In this document: one piece after another, positions 16,323-24,029 of the stretch
How positions within the stretch are numbered: the first letter of the stretch is position 1
Layout of the letters: each line of letters opens with the position of its first letter
Source of the DNA: an uncultured Acetatifactor sp.
GTDB lineage: Bacteria; Bacillota; Clostridia; Lachnospirales; Lachnospiraceae
Direction of reading: 5' to 3'
Assembly (NCBI GenBank): GCA_910586835.1
Contig: CAJUJU010000002.1
Location: 49,371 to 113,370, forward strand
DNA length: 64,000 bases
The notes under the pieces: model-generated
Told to the model about the DNA's origin: nothing
The model's database searches: none
Seen by the model: the letters and a program-made list of their open reading frames with translations, nothing else
Position numbers and translations under genes: made by a program

Positions 16323-16349
16323 TGCCTTTTATGCAGAAGGAATGTAAGT

Positions 16350-16850
16350 ATGTTTTTTAAATATTTTTCGGAGAACTACCAGGTAAGGCTTCTGACAGAG
16401 GACGATGCAGGGGATATTTTTTGCCTTTGTGAGCAAAATCCGCTGTATTACAGGCATTGCCCTCCTTTTGTGACAAAGGAAAGCATCTGCAGAGATATGC
16501 GGGCGCTGCCTCCCGGAAAGAGTGTGGAGGATAAATTTTATCTGGGGTATTTTGATAAAGACAGACTGGTTGCGGTCATGGATTTTATTCGCGGGTATCC
16601 TGATCCGGAAACGGGGTTTATCGGCTTTTTCATGACAGATGCAGCCATTCAGCATAAAGGAGTGGGGTCAGAACTGATCGGAGAACTGTGCCGCTGTCTT
16701 CGCGGACAGGGCTACAGGGCGATAAGGCTAGGTTGGGTCAAAGGCAACAGCCAGAGCGAAAACTTCTGGCATAAAAACGGATTTCAGGAGACGGGTGTCA
16801 CCTACGAGACGGATAACTATACCGTGATCGTGGCGGAAAGGAAGCTATAG
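16350..16850 (+). CDS. GNAT family N-acetyltransferase
   Basis: A 166-residue acyl-CoA-dependent acetyltransferase. The GNAT core is seen as GFIGFFMTDAAIQHKGVGSE, with Q/R-x-x-G-x-G/A in the form QHKGVG, followed by the AIRLGWVKGNSQSENFWHKN segment that ends motif B. The substrate is unknown. AAGGAA lies about 9 bases before ATG 16350. It is a single-gene unit closed by the terminator at 16870-16899. Confidence 0.88.
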   Translation: MFFKYFSENYQVRLLTEDDAGDIFCLCEQNPLYYRHCPPFVTKESICRDMRALPPGKSVEDKFYLGYFDKDRLVAVMDFIRGYPDPETGFIGFFMTDAAIQHKGVGSELIGELCRCLRGQGYRAIRLGWVKGNSQSENFWHKNGFQETGVTYETDNYTVIVAERKL

Positions 16851-16869
16851 CGCAGTTTCCTATAGAATA

Positions 16870-16899
16870 AAAAGCAGAGCCGACGCAGGCTCCGCTTTT
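16870..16899 (+). terminator. Intrinsic terminator after the GNAT gene
   Basis: AAAAGCAGAGCC (16870-16881) pairs with GGCTCCGCTTTT (16888-16899) with one A/C mismatch. It is followed by CTTTT. Confidence 0.7.
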
Positions 16900-16961
16900 C
16901 TTTTGGCAGAAAGTATGAAAGGAAAAATTATTTTGCGGTTTCTGAGTGAAGATCCGATAAA

Positions 16962-17498
16962 TTAAGGCTGTTTAACCCGGATTGTACCGGACAGGACCGA
17001 GTTATCATTTGCCTTGCCGATTGCGAAGGCATACTGTTCTCCCGGCTTCAGATTTGATATTTCCATATAAGTCCAGGCGGTGCTGTTGATTTCCTGGCTG
17101 GTTACAATCTTTCCGCTCCCGGATCCGGTCATGACATACAGGGTATAGACATCGGATGCGGATGTTTCCTTGTCCCGGGAGGCAATCGTGTCTACATACA
17201 GGGTTGAATAGCCGGTAAATTTGTATCTTGTGTAACATAATTCGTATTGAATGGAAAAGCTGGCTTCATAATTGCCGTTGCTCCAATCCCAGACCTGAGT
17301 TGGCATGGTGATTGCCCGGGTTTGGGCAATTCCCAGGACCTCGGCCAACGTCTTGCCGGTGTCTTCGGTCACCTTTGACGCATCTACGACCAAAACATCG
17401 GACTGTGAAATTTCCTGCTCCGGCGATGCGGCATGAACCGGTAATCCATTGAGTAATAATGAAGCGGTTAAGAAAAGTACGGTTAAAGTTTTTTTCAT
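16962..17498 (-). CDS. Secreted protein of unknown function
   Basis: A 178-residue protein with a clear signal peptide (MKKTLTVLFLTASLLLNGLP then VHA-AS as the likely cleavage site). The mature part is beta-rich with a DVYTLYVMTGSGSGKIV segment and ends in a domain resembling a fibronectin-like strand set (NLKPGEQYAFAIGKAND). No named family is recognised. It is the last gene of a PadR operon; its ATG overlaps the stop codon of the membrane protein gene (ATGA), so translation is coupled. Confidence 0.75.
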   Translation of the reverse strand: MKKTLTVLFLTASLLLNGLPVHAASPEQEISQSDVLVVDASKVTEDTGKTLAEVLGIAQTRAITMPTQVWDWSNGNYEASFSIQYELCYTRYKFTGYSTLYVDTIASRDKETSASDVYTLYVMTGSGSGKIVTSQEINSTAWTYMEISNLKPGEQYAFAIGKANDNSVLSGTIRVKQP

Positions 17499-18757
17499 TG
17501 TTCCTCCTGTGTGCTTTTGAAGTAAAAGGTTATTTTTCCGTCAATACTTTCCAGAAATCGGTTTTCCGCATGAAAACTGTAATCAGAAAACATGGCGTTT
17601 CCAAAGCAGAAGGTATACTGAGCAAGGGCGATCAGAAACAGATTGCTGAATTGTTCCGGGGCAGTGCCGGCGAACGGAAGCGCAAAGGAAGTAAAAACAG
17701 GATACCCCAGGTTCAGCAAAATGGCAAACACGGTTTTTGTGAGCAGAATAAGCGCAATGCTGTTTAAAATATGCCTTGCGAGAAAATGGTGCATTTTCTT
17801 CTTCATCTGCAGCAGTTCTATCAGAATCAGCAGGATCAATGCGGCATAAACCGCAACAGTCCAATAACCGTAAATGCCGATGCCGGCCGCCAACGGGTAA
17901 GTTTCATAATGTTCTGCAAGGCTGGCCGGAGAGGGATTTGTTCTTAAAAAGAAGTTGTTCCAGTTATTCAGCCTTCTCACAATGCTGTCGCGGCATAGTA
18001 TGAGGACAGTCCCTGCCGTTATGGTAAATGTAACAGGCAAAAGTATCAGCCATTTTCCGCAGAAGCCTTTTTCCTTTTTGGCATAGGCGGCAAAGGTGCT
18101 GACGCCGATTGTCAGATACAGAAAAAGAGCGGCATATGTATTCGTGACCAGGAACAGCGGTATGGGCAATAGGAAGAAAAGCAGTGCGGCAACGCCTCCA
18201 TGGCCGCCGAAGACCTGCAGCCTGTATACGAAAAACACAATCAGAAAAATCAGGCCGATGCCGATGACTTCCATACAGAATTGCCTTGCTTTTATGTCTG
18301 CAAGCAGAGAAACCGGCACGGCGAAAAGCATCAGTGTAATGTACACATATTTCAGGAAAATGTAATGCTTTTCCAGGTCAAATTTTCTCAATGCAGCGGG
18401 CAGAATACAGCAGATTCCCCAAAAGCAGATAAACAGGGCAAGGTTCATGTTGAATACGGCAGTTTTCAGATTCAGTGCTGCCATCATATACAACAGGAAG
18501 GGGAGAAACGCAAATGCAAAAAGGCGATAATTCGGCCGCATGGACATATTCTGTTGGTAACTGAGGCCCAGCTCTCTGGCATCCCCCAGCTCGGAAATCG
18601 TCTGGCGGACAGCTTCTTTGGGATCCATTCCCTGAGCCTTCTTTTTCGTAATACTGTCCTCCATGTGGCTTTTCAGTTCTCTTCGGATTGTTCTTCTGTA
18701 TGGAATGCAGGAAATTGTTCCGCAGACCTCATCCAGATATTCCTGTACTGTTTTCAT
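17495..18757 (-). CDS. Permease-prefix-domain membrane protein
   Basis: A 420-residue protein. The first 70 residues (YLDEVCGTISCIPYRRTIRR then ELKSHMEDSI and ELGDARELG) match the permease prefix domain 1 found at the start of PadR-linked permeases. About ten hydrophobic segments follow. Proteins of this kind commonly sit next to PadR regulators in Firmicutes, as here. The operon is padR, this gene, then the secreted protein. Function is unknown; a role in envelope response is inferred from context. Confidence 0.8.
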   Translation of the reverse strand: MKTVQEYLDEVCGTISCIPYRRTIRRELKSHMEDSITKKKAQGMDPKEAVRQTISELGDARELGLSYQQNMSMRPNYRLFAFAFLPFLLYMMAALNLKTAVFNMNLALFICFWGICCILPAALRKFDLEKHYIFLKYVYITLMLFAVPVSLLADIKARQFCMEVIGIGLIFLIVFFVYRLQVFGGHGGVAALLFFLLPIPLFLVTNTYAALFLYLTIGVSTFAAYAKKEKGFCGKWLILLPVTFTITAGTVLILCRDSIVRRLNNWNNFFLRTNPSPASLAEHYETYPLAAGIGIYGYWTVAVYAALILLILIELLQMKKKMHHFLARHILNSIALILLTKTVFAILLNLGYPVFTSFALPFAGTAPEQFSNLFLIALAQYTFCFGNAMFSDYSFHAENRFLESIDGKITFYFKSTQEEQ

Positions 18758-18769
18758 CTGCGCCTCCTG

Positions 18770-19090
18770 TTATTCGACCAGACAATTGATCATTCTGCAG
18801 CAGTCCTGCCAGTTTCGCTTTCGGTCTGCCAGTGCCTCAGTCCCCTTTGGGGTAATTTTGTAATATTTTCTGATTCTGTGGTTTTCCGTATATTTTTCAT
18901 AGGGAACGACCAGCTCCTGTTCCGTCAGCAGTGCCAGAACGGGGTATAAAGTGCCTGCCTTCAGGTCGCAGACGCCCTGAGAGCGCTGTGACAGCTCGTC
19001 CATAATTTCATAGCCATACATATCACGGTCGTTTAGCAGCTTCAGAACAATCATATCCAGATAACTGACCTGATAAAAATTTTTGCTCAT
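18770..19090 (-). CDS. PadR family transcriptional regulator
   Basis: A 106-residue winged-helix repressor. It shows the PadR pattern LDMIVLKLLNDRDMYGYEIM, LKAGTLYPVLALLTEQELV, and RKYYKITPKGTEALADRKRN. PadR proteins usually repress their own operon and the transporter gene that follows. The region just upstream contains an exact 11-base palindrome, TAGATAATCTA (19112-19122), a candidate operator. Confidence 0.92.
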   Translation of the reverse strand: MSKNFYQVSYLDMIVLKLLNDRDMYGYEIMDELSQRSQGVCDLKAGTLYPVLALLTEQELVVPYEKYTENHRIRKYYKITPKGTEALADRKRNWQDCCRMINCLVE

Positions 19091-19111
19091 AAATATAGAT
19101 CCCCTATAGTG

Positions 19112-19122
19112 TAGATAATCTA
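19112..19122. promoter_or_regulatory. Candidate PadR operator
   Basis: TAGATAATCTA is a perfect palindrome 21 bases upstream of the padR start. It lies between a possible -35 (TTGATA, minus strand 19130-19125) and a weak -10. The surrounding sequence is rich in TATAG repeats. Confidence 0.4.
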
Positions 19123-19180
19123 TATATCAAGATAACACTTCTTCCAAATACTGTCAATCGTTTCCTGAAGGATAGAACAC

Positions 19181-19678
19181 TTATTGTGACGGCTGGCTGT
19201 GGATCAACTCTTTTGCTGCCTTTCCTGTTATGTGCTCGATGGTCATTTCCAGCATACAGAAAGCTTCCCAGCTCCGCTCTATGGTTTGGGCCCTGTTGGA
19301 TGCACTGTCTGCAGGGGCGTATTTCAGGGCCAGCTTTTCGATGGAGGACCTTTTTGCAGCTTCCTCCGAAAGAATGCGCAGCGTTCCAAACGCAATGACA
19401 CTTCGGAAGCAGGTGGTATATTCCTCGGGCACAATACGGTCCTGATCCACCACACAGAAGGACACTTTGTCGTTCCGCGAGAGCGCGTCTATTTTATGAC
19501 CGCTTACGGCGGAATGAAAGTATATTTTTTCATTGTCATAGACATAGCTGATGGGCACGGCATAGGGATATCCTTCGTCGCCGGATACCGCAAGCACGCC
19601 GCAGGTTCCCCGCTCCAGTATGGCGAGACATTCCTCTACGGATAATTCCTGTCTGCTTCTTCTCATTTTGCGGAACAT
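19181..19678 (-). CDS. Pyridoxamine 5'-phosphate oxidase family / NimA-like flavin-binding protein
   Basis: A 165-residue split-barrel flavin-binding protein. Family features are CLAILERGTCGVLAVSGDEG at the start, YPYAVPISYVYDNEKIYFHS, and GHKIDALSRNDKVSFCVV. Members bind FMN or related cofactors, and some (Nim) reduce nitroimidazoles; the substrate cannot be stated here. It has its own promoter and is not linked to the PadR operon. Confidence 0.88.
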   Translation of the reverse strand: MFRKMRRSRQELSVEECLAILERGTCGVLAVSGDEGYPYAVPISYVYDNEKIYFHSAVSGHKIDALSRNDKVSFCVVDQDRIVPEEYTTCFRSVIAFGTLRILSEEAAKRSSIEKLALKYAPADSASNRAQTIERSWEAFCMLEMTIEHITGKAAKELIHSQPSQ

Positions 19679-19750
19679 AAAGAACCTCCTTCTGCCTATC
19701 TTTTTTGAATGTATTGTCTTGGAATGGATCCTGCCGGCAAGAACAGGATT

Positions 19751-19779
19751 ATAGTAGTATGTGCAGGGGATGATGTCAA
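19751..19779 (-). promoter_or_regulatory. Promoter of the PNPOx-family gene
   Basis: On the minus strand: TTGACA (19779-19774), 17-base spacer, TACTAT (19756-19751). The start codon is about 75 bases downstream. Confidence 0.5.
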
Positions 19780-19822
19780 GAAGAAAAGACAGTCAAAATT
19801 ACGGGTTTCATAAATTGAATGA

Positions 19823-20248
19823 TTACCTGCCCTGCTCGGTAAATGATTCGCTGTCTGTGTATAGAATACTGATATCTTGAGTATCAAGATTAAGAAGCCC
19901 TGATGCAATGGACTTTATGACATCCTGCTCAACCGCTTCGGTTATCATCTCTTCTGAAACAACAAATATGTTTGCAGACAGTATCTCATTGTCAGAAGTT
20001 TCTATATTTACGAACACATGTTTAATTGTTTTATCAAAATCATATAATGCCTGGGCTACTTCAATTTCCTTTCTGTTCCATTGTTCTGCTGTATCCATTT
20101 CCTTCGCGTTCCCTTGTTCGGCTGTGTTGCTGATTGTAGGGGGAGTTGATCTTCGTGCTATGCCAAGATAAGCTGCAGCACAAATCATAAATACAATTAA
20201 CAGGCAGGATATGTAAATAAATTTTTTTGAAACTTTTTTATGATTCAT
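19823..20248 (-). CDS. Membrane-anchored protein with a possible ring-building-motif-like domain
   Basis: A 141-residue protein with an N-terminal membrane anchor (FIYISCLLIVFMICAAAYLG), a charged linker, and a C-terminal domain reading KHVFVNIETSDNEILSANIF then DVIKSIASGLLNLDTQDISI. The pattern of a beta strand, a long helix ending in GL-LD, and a final beta strand resembles the ring-building motif of YscJ/FliF and SpoIIIAG/AH proteins. This is weak, pattern-level similarity. The gene is AT-richer than its neighbours and stands alone. Start 20248 is the only good ATG before the anchor. Confidence 0.6.
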   Translation of the reverse strand: MNHKKVSKKFIYISCLLIVFMICAAAYLGIARRSTPPTISNTAEQGNAKEMDTAEQWNRKEIEVAQALYDFDKTIKHVFVNIETSDNEILSANIFVVSEEMITEAVEQDVIKSIASGLLNLDTQDISILYTDSESFTEQGR

Positions 20249-20401
20249 AACGGCACCATGCTTTCTTTTGTTATTCTTAAAATATAGTTAAATCTTATCG
20301 GCTTGTGTAGATTTAGTGTAGCAGAAGTTGCTTTTTGTAACAATAGTAAATTGCGGGAAAGTTTATCTTATCCAAAAGATCGGTTCAACATAATTTGCTT
20401 C

Positions 20402-20430
20402 TTGACATAATAAGTTCTATATAGTACTAT
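20402..20430 (+). promoter_or_regulatory. Promoter of the MarR-flavin reductase operon with operator-like palindrome
   Basis: TTGACA (20402-20407), 17-base spacer, TACTAT (20425-20430). The perfect palindrome ATAGTACTAT (20421-20430) covers the -10, a position where the MarR product could repress its own operon. The rest of the gap between 20249 and 20537 is AT-rich with no other feature seen. Confidence 0.55.
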
Positions 20431-20537
20431 TTTTATAAAAAGGAGACGTCCTTTTTTATCCTATAGGAAATTACGCTGTGGCTTATACAGCAAAACTATC
20501 GCTTCTATCCTTGCGGAGCGGTGGAGCAGGGAAAGGT

Positions 20538-21026
20538 GTGTTAAAACTGGAAACAAGAACAGGTTTTTTGATTTCTCATATTAAACAGATTCAGGGAAGA
20601 GTTTTTGATCGGCTTTTGCAGACATGCGGTGTAGAGGAATTTAATGGGCCACAGGGGCATATTCTGTATGTGTTGTGGAAAAGTGAAGGCATTCCTATTG
20701 TGGAACTTGCGCAAAAGACGGGATTGGCAAAAAATACACTTACAGTAATGCTTTGCAGGATGGAGGAGAATGGGTTAATCTGTCGAGAAGCTTCAGCTTC
20801 TGACCGGCGTCAAAGCCTGATTAGCCTGACACCCAAAGCCCGCGCATTGAAGGAACGTTACGATCAGGTCTCTCAACAGATGAACAGCTTGTTTTTTAAG
20901 GATTTTGAAGAAGAGGAAATCAAGGAATTAGAACAATATCTTGACCGTATCGTTTTCAATTTGGAGCGAACGGAACAGGCGTTGAAAAAAGGAAAGGATG
21001 TACACGATGGCAAAAATAAAAACTGA
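20538..21026 (+). CDS. MarR family transcriptional regulator
   Basis: A winged-helix regulator of about 162 residues. The DNA-binding part reads PIVELAQKTGLAKNTLTVML, then CRMEENGLICREASASDRRQ, the standard MarR recognition helix and wing with the D-x-R motif. GTG 20538 is chosen because the domain begins shortly after it and a purine-rich GGAGCAGGGAAAGG tract precedes it; a GTG at 20478 would add 20 residues. The stop overlaps the start of the flavin reductase by 20 bases, so the pair is translationally coupled. Confidence 0.88.
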   Translation: MLKLETRTGFLISHIKQIQGRVFDRLLQTCGVEEFNGPQGHILYVLWKSEGIPIVELAQKTGLAKNTLTVMLCRMEENGLICREASASDRRQSLISLTPKARALKERYDQVSQQMNSLFFKDFEEEEIKELEQYLDRIVFNLERTEQALKKGKDVHDGKNKN

Positions 21027-21588
21027 GATTGGTAATGATTTCTGCCCACAGGCGTTATTTCTTTATGGCACAAAACAGGAAGATGGAAAGCCCCATTTTG
21101 GTCTTTTCTGTTGGTTTGGATATTATCATTCCTCGGAAGGGCTCGGGGTGATGGCCTGTATAGGTGAGGAAAAACAGACCAAGGATTTGATACGCAAAAA
21201 CGGTGTGTTTTCAGCTAATCTTGTATCTGAGCAGTTGCTGCCTTTGGCAGATTATTATGGTTGTACCTTTGGCAGAACCACACCTGATAAGATGAAATGT
21301 CTGCCTGCTGTAGAGTGGGGGCAAGTGTTGGATGTGCCAACCATTGCAGAGAGTCCGGTCAGTTTTGAACTGGAAGTGAAGAAAGAAATTTCCATGGGAG
21401 ATGGCTCAGATATTTTTCTTTGTTTAATTCGTAATGTAACGCAGGATGAAAAACTGTTGGATACGGAGATTCCCTTTACAGAAAGATTGAGGAAGGCTGC
21501 TCCGGTATTGGCGCCAGGCGAGGATACCTATTCTTCCATTGATGGAAGATATCTCGGTAAATGGGGAGAACCAATGAAAAATCTGTAG
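21007..21588 (+). CDS. Flavin reductase family protein
   Basis: A 193-residue split-barrel FMN-binding protein. Recognisable parts are YYHSSEGLGVMACIGEEKQT, GVFSANLVSEQLLPLADYYG and FGRTTPDKMKC. Family members reduce flavins or carry out related redox reactions. ATG 21007 has GGAAAGG 9 bases upstream; an ATG at 20998 has no room for a Shine-Dalgarno. Pairing with a MarR regulator suggests induction by a toxic small molecule or oxidant. Confidence 0.87.
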   Translation: MAKIKTEIGNDFCPQALFLYGTKQEDGKPHFGLFCWFGYYHSSEGLGVMACIGEEKQTKDLIRKNGVFSANLVSEQLLPLADYYGCTFGRTTPDKMKCLPAVEWGQVLDVPTIAESPVSFELEVKKEISMGDGSDIFLCLIRNVTQDEKLLDTEIPFTERLRKAAPVLAPGEDTYSSIDGRYLGKWGEPMKNL

Positions 21589-21596
21589 AGCTGAGA

Positions 21597-21632
21597 AAAA
21601 TGGCTCCGGGATATAAATCCCGGAGCCATTTT
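21597..21632. terminator. Bidirectional intrinsic terminator
   Basis: A 16-base-pair perfect stem: AAAATGGCTCCGGGAT (21597-21612) and ATCCCGGAGCCATTTT (21617-21632) with loop ATAA. A and T tracts flank it, so it can serve the flavin reductase (plus) and the lipoprotein gene (minus). Confidence 0.93.
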
Positions 21633-21683
21633 GTCTACAGTCTGAGGCTTCGTATTTTACCGAAACCTCCCTGAAAAATTATC

Positions 21684-22556
21684 TTATTCTACTTCGTTAG
21701 ATATTTTTCTGATAACAACAACTTGATTTTCTACTCCCTCATTTTCATAAAAATACACTTCCATAATGCTGTCATATCCCAGAGAATCAACCTGCAGATT
21801 ATAAATATAATTTTTCGTTTCTTCCAGCATTTTTTCGTGATCTGAGAAATCATAGGTATAGGTGTAATAACCTATGCGGAAGTCATCCCAGCGTTTATCT
21901 TCACTGATTGATTGAGATAACAATCCAATAAGCTCCGAATTAATTTCTTTTTCCATCTCGTTCGAAATCTTTTTGAGTATAATCAGGTATTCCTCCATAG
22001 TATATGTTTTATCCTTGTCATATCCGACCTTTGTCAGTATTTCATCATATGGATCGGATTGTTCCTGCTGTTCTGGCTCTGTTTCCATTTCTGCAGATTC
22101 AAAAATCAAATCGCAATCAAGACTACCCACATAAATATAATCAAATGGTAAGTCACTGATTGGATTTTTAAAACGATAATATGCGCTGGGATTTCCGTTA
22201 AAGGTTCCAAGTTCTATCTCAATTGCTGCCCCCTGTTTGATATATCCAATCTCAAATCCACCATCACAATAAATGCTAAGTTCCTTATCGGCGGTTAATG
22301 TCTTATATTCGTTTGTATAATCTCCGTTGATTCCAAATGTTCTTTCTGTAGTTTCAACTTTTACATAAATATCATCATTTTCAAATACCTTTCCAATTAT
22401 ATCACTATAATCAGACCCTTGCTCAACGCCATCATAACCTAATTCCTGCCTTGTCTCCTGTGGCTCTTCTTGTTTTGGTTCTGCACTGTTTCCACATCCC
22501 ACAACGGATAAAGACAATGCCAGTGCAAACATTAATACTGCAGTTTTTTTCTTCAT
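21684..22556 (-). CDS. Lipoprotein of unknown function
   Basis: A 290-residue protein with a lipoprotein signal: MKKKTAVLMFALALSLSVVG then the lipobox cysteine in VVGCGNS. An acidic, glutamine- and glutamate-rich linker follows, then a beta-rich region (about residues 50-150) and an alpha/beta C-terminal domain with many tyrosines. No family is recognised. It is a single-gene unit with a near-consensus promoter and is divergent from a small HTH gene. Confidence 0.78.
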   Translation of the reverse strand: MKKKTAVLMFALALSLSVVGCGNSAEPKQEEPQETRQELGYDGVEQGSDYSDIIGKVFENDDIYVKVETTERTFGINGDYTNEYKTLTADKELSIYCDGGFEIGYIKQGAAIEIELGTFNGNPSAYYRFKNPISDLPFDYIYVGSLDCDLIFESAEMETEPEQQEQSDPYDEILTKVGYDKDKTYTMEEYLIILKKISNEMEKEINSELIGLLSQSISEDKRWDDFRIGYYTYTYDFSDHEKMLEETKNYIYNLQVDSLGYDSIMEVYFYENEGVENQVVVIRKISNEVE

Positions 22557-22578
22557 AATAGTTTTCTCCTTTTGTCAG

Positions 22579-22594
22579 GGTCTAAAAATAGACC
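22579..22594. promoter_or_regulatory. Palindrome in the lipoprotein leader
   Basis: GGTCTA (22579-22584), AAAA, TAGACC (22589-22594) is a perfect inverted repeat just downstream of the lipoprotein promoter. It may be an operator, possibly for the HTH protein encoded divergently, or a small leader hairpin. Confidence 0.35.
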
Positions 22595-22608
22595 ATTCAG
22601 TCAAACCT

Positions 22609-22637
22609 ATTATAGACTTAAAATTATAAATATGCAA
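22609..22637 (-). promoter_or_regulatory. Promoter of the lipoprotein gene
   Basis: On the minus strand: TTGCAT (22637-22632), 17-base spacer, TATAAT (22614-22609). Transcription would start near 22602. Confidence 0.65.
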
Positions 22638-22668
22638 GAGAAAGGAGACAATAAATTTTGCTGAAATT

Positions 22669-22902
22669 ATGATAAAATATGATCGATTTTGGGAAACCCT
22701 AAAGGAAAAGGGAATTAGCCAGTACAATTTAGTGACAGACTATAATCTAAGCAAATCGCTATTGCAACGATTACGGAACAATGAGGGCATCAGCACTCAT
22801 TCTATTAATATGTTGTGTAATATATTGGATTGTCAGATACAAGACATAGCAGAATTTATAAAAGACAGTGATTTTCAGACAAAGGAGAATAAAGAGGGAT
22901 AG
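22669..22902 (+). CDS. Small Cro/C1-type helix-turn-helix protein
   Basis: A 77-residue single-domain DNA-binding protein of the XRE type. The HTH is LKEKGISQYNLVTDYNLSKS, then LLQRLRNNEGISTHSINMLC and NILDCQIQDIAEFI. Small regulators of this type are widespread in Firmicutes and in mobile elements. It is divergent from the lipoprotein gene and separated from it by a palindrome-containing region. Confidence 0.88.
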   Translation: MIKYDRFWETLKEKGISQYNLVTDYNLSKSLLQRLRNNEGISTHSINMLCNILDCQIQDIAEFIKDSDFQTKENKEG

Positions 22903-23018
22903 CTGGTTATAGATGAAAGAGCAGCTAACCTTCTTTTTTATTGTATATTCAGCAAAACACAGACCCACATTTAAAGGTGTGTGTTTCTCTAAAGAAGACA
23001 CGACTGCCTGCACATAAA

Positions 23019-23052
23019 TAAGGGTATGTCCGATTGCTCCAACATACCCTTA
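23019..23052 (-). terminator. Hairpin downstream of the rubrerythrin fragment
   Basis: TAAGGGTATGT (23019-23029) pairs with ACATACCCTTA (23042-23052). On the minus strand it is followed by a T-rich run (TTATTTATG). It could end transcripts from the toxin-antitoxin operon or be the original terminator of the lost rubrerythrin copy. Confidence 0.55.
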
Positions 23053-23070
23053 AATCCTGAAAAATGTTGA

Positions 23071-23175
23071 TTTTACAAAACCTCTTTCTTAGCCAAAGTA
23101 TCTCTGAAGCAGTCCTTCAAATGCCTTGCCGTGTCTTGCCTCGTCTCTTGCCATTTCATGTACGGTGTCGTGGAT
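23071..23175. repeat. Direct repeat, copy 1 (rubrerythrin 3' end)
   Basis: This 105-base segment recurs at 24366-24470 at an offset of exactly 1295 bases. The two copies bracket the toxin-antitoxin genes and a decayed gene. Confidence 0.85.
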
Positions 23176-23241
23176 TGCATCCAGGTTAGCAACTTTAGCT
23201 CTCTTAGCGGGGGCAGACTTGGTATGGCTTCTGAGGATCTG
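23089..23241 (-). pseudogene. 3' fragment of a rubrerythrin gene
   Basis: Read on the minus strand, this frame ends DAIHDTVHEMARDEARHGKA, then FEGLLQRYFG and a stop, identical to the end of the intact rubrerythrin at 24384-24923. The DNA from 23071 to 23175 matches 24366-24470 with about four differences and no gaps, including 18 bases beyond the stop codon. Upstream the match fades into AKRAKVAN and then unrelated sequence, and a stop codon at 23242-23244 interrupts the frame. There is no start codon, Shine-Dalgarno or rubredoxin domain, so it is a remnant. Confidence 0.85.
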
Positions 23242-23266
23242 TTAAAGAGGTATAGTATTCACAAAG

Positions 23267-23494
23267 CTATGCAACCTTTGTATAATTGATTACTGAGATC
23301 TCCTGCATAAGCTGTTTGGCCGTGTTTACTAACTTCTCTAACTGTCGTGCCGTTTCATCTGAATAATATTTTGCGCCGCATTGCTCACACTCTTCACAGG
23401 GGACATTTTTCACGATAATCACACATCCCTTATAATTTACTACATGGGTCGTGGTAGATTCGATTAAATCATTACATTTACAATACATACACAT
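23267..23494 (-). CDS. YgiT-type zinc finger protein (MqsA-like antitoxin)
   Basis: A 75-residue protein with the YgiT/MqsA N-terminal zinc site: CMYCKC near the start and CEECEQCGAKYYSDE in the middle. An antitoxin-like helical tail (LEKLVNTAKQLMQEISVINY) follows. In toxin-antitoxin pairs this domain binds and neutralises the toxin, and may contribute to autoregulation. The typical C-terminal HTH of full MqsA is absent. ATG 23494 follows the toxin's TAG with no gap, and GAGGAGGG lies 8 bases upstream, so the two are translationally coupled. Confidence 0.85.
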   Translation of the reverse strand: MCMYCKCNDLIESTTTHVVNYKGCVIIVKNVPCEECEQCGAKYYSDETARQLEKLVNTAKQLMQEISVINYTKVA

Positions 23495-23806
23495 CTATTT
23501 ATCCCTCCTCGTCTTTAAATCTTCCATAAACTTTACAGCGTTTGGATAATATGCCGTTATAATATAAAGGACTTTACCATCAGAGCCAACAACAGTGTGC
23601 AATACTTTATGATGAATAGTATAGCCAAATATTAAACAACTTGGATGTGGAAAATCATCAGGATAATCTTCTATGATTTCACCAGACATAATACAGCCAC
23701 CGATATCATCTATGCTTATATCTCTTTCCTGCATACGTTCAAGGCAATGTGTAGACCATTTTATTTTTTCAGTACGGTATAGGCTCTGGATAATTTCTAT
23801 ATTCAT
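23495..23806 (-). CDS. DUF4258 domain protein (putative RelE/MqsR-like toxin)
   Basis: A 103-residue protein matching the DUF4258 family: IKWSTHCLERMQERDISIDD near the start and KVLHTVVGSDGKVLYIITAY in the second half. The R-M-x-x-R-x-I motif and the GK-LYIITAYYP strand are typical. DUF4258 proteins are predicted mRNA-interferase-like toxins and usually pair with a YgiT-type antitoxin encoded just downstream, as here. The toxin-first order also matches MqsRA. Promoter and operator lie at 23859-23906. Confidence 0.85.
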   Translation of the reverse strand: MNIEIIQSLYRTEKIKWSTHCLERMQERDISIDDIGGCIMSGEIIEDYPDDFPHPSCLIFGYTIHHKVLHTVVGSDGKVLYIITAYYPNAVKFMEDLKTRRDK

Positions 23807-23858
23807 GTTGTTGCTCCTCTTTTATTAGGAATTAGAGGGCTCCTCCTTTTTGAATCTT

Positions 23859-23886
23859 CTTATAAAATGGGCAGGTAGATGCTCAA
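23859..23886 (-). promoter_or_regulatory. Promoter of the toxin-antitoxin operon
   Basis: On the minus strand: TTGAGC (23886-23881), 16-base spacer, TATAAG (23864-23859), about 55 bases before the toxin start. The -35 touches the 22-base palindrome at 23885-23906. Confidence 0.45.
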
Positions 23887-23906
23887 TATAGGAAATGTCC
23901 TATATT
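23885..23906. promoter_or_regulatory. 22-base palindromic operator of the toxin-antitoxin operon
   Basis: AATATAGGA (23885-23893), AATG, TCCTATATT (23898-23906) is an exact palindrome with 9-base arms. It abuts the -35 of the toxin-antitoxin promoter, the expected place for autoregulation by the antitoxin or toxin-antitoxin complex. Confidence 0.6.
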
Positions 23907-24029
23907 CTTAACGATTGCTGCTATTTATATTTATTATATTGGTCTTCACAGTAAAAAACAAGGTAAAATGCACTTTCTAATAATAAAACCAGTTATTGTG
24001 CCTTTTCAAATTTTTCTGATACTTATAGT

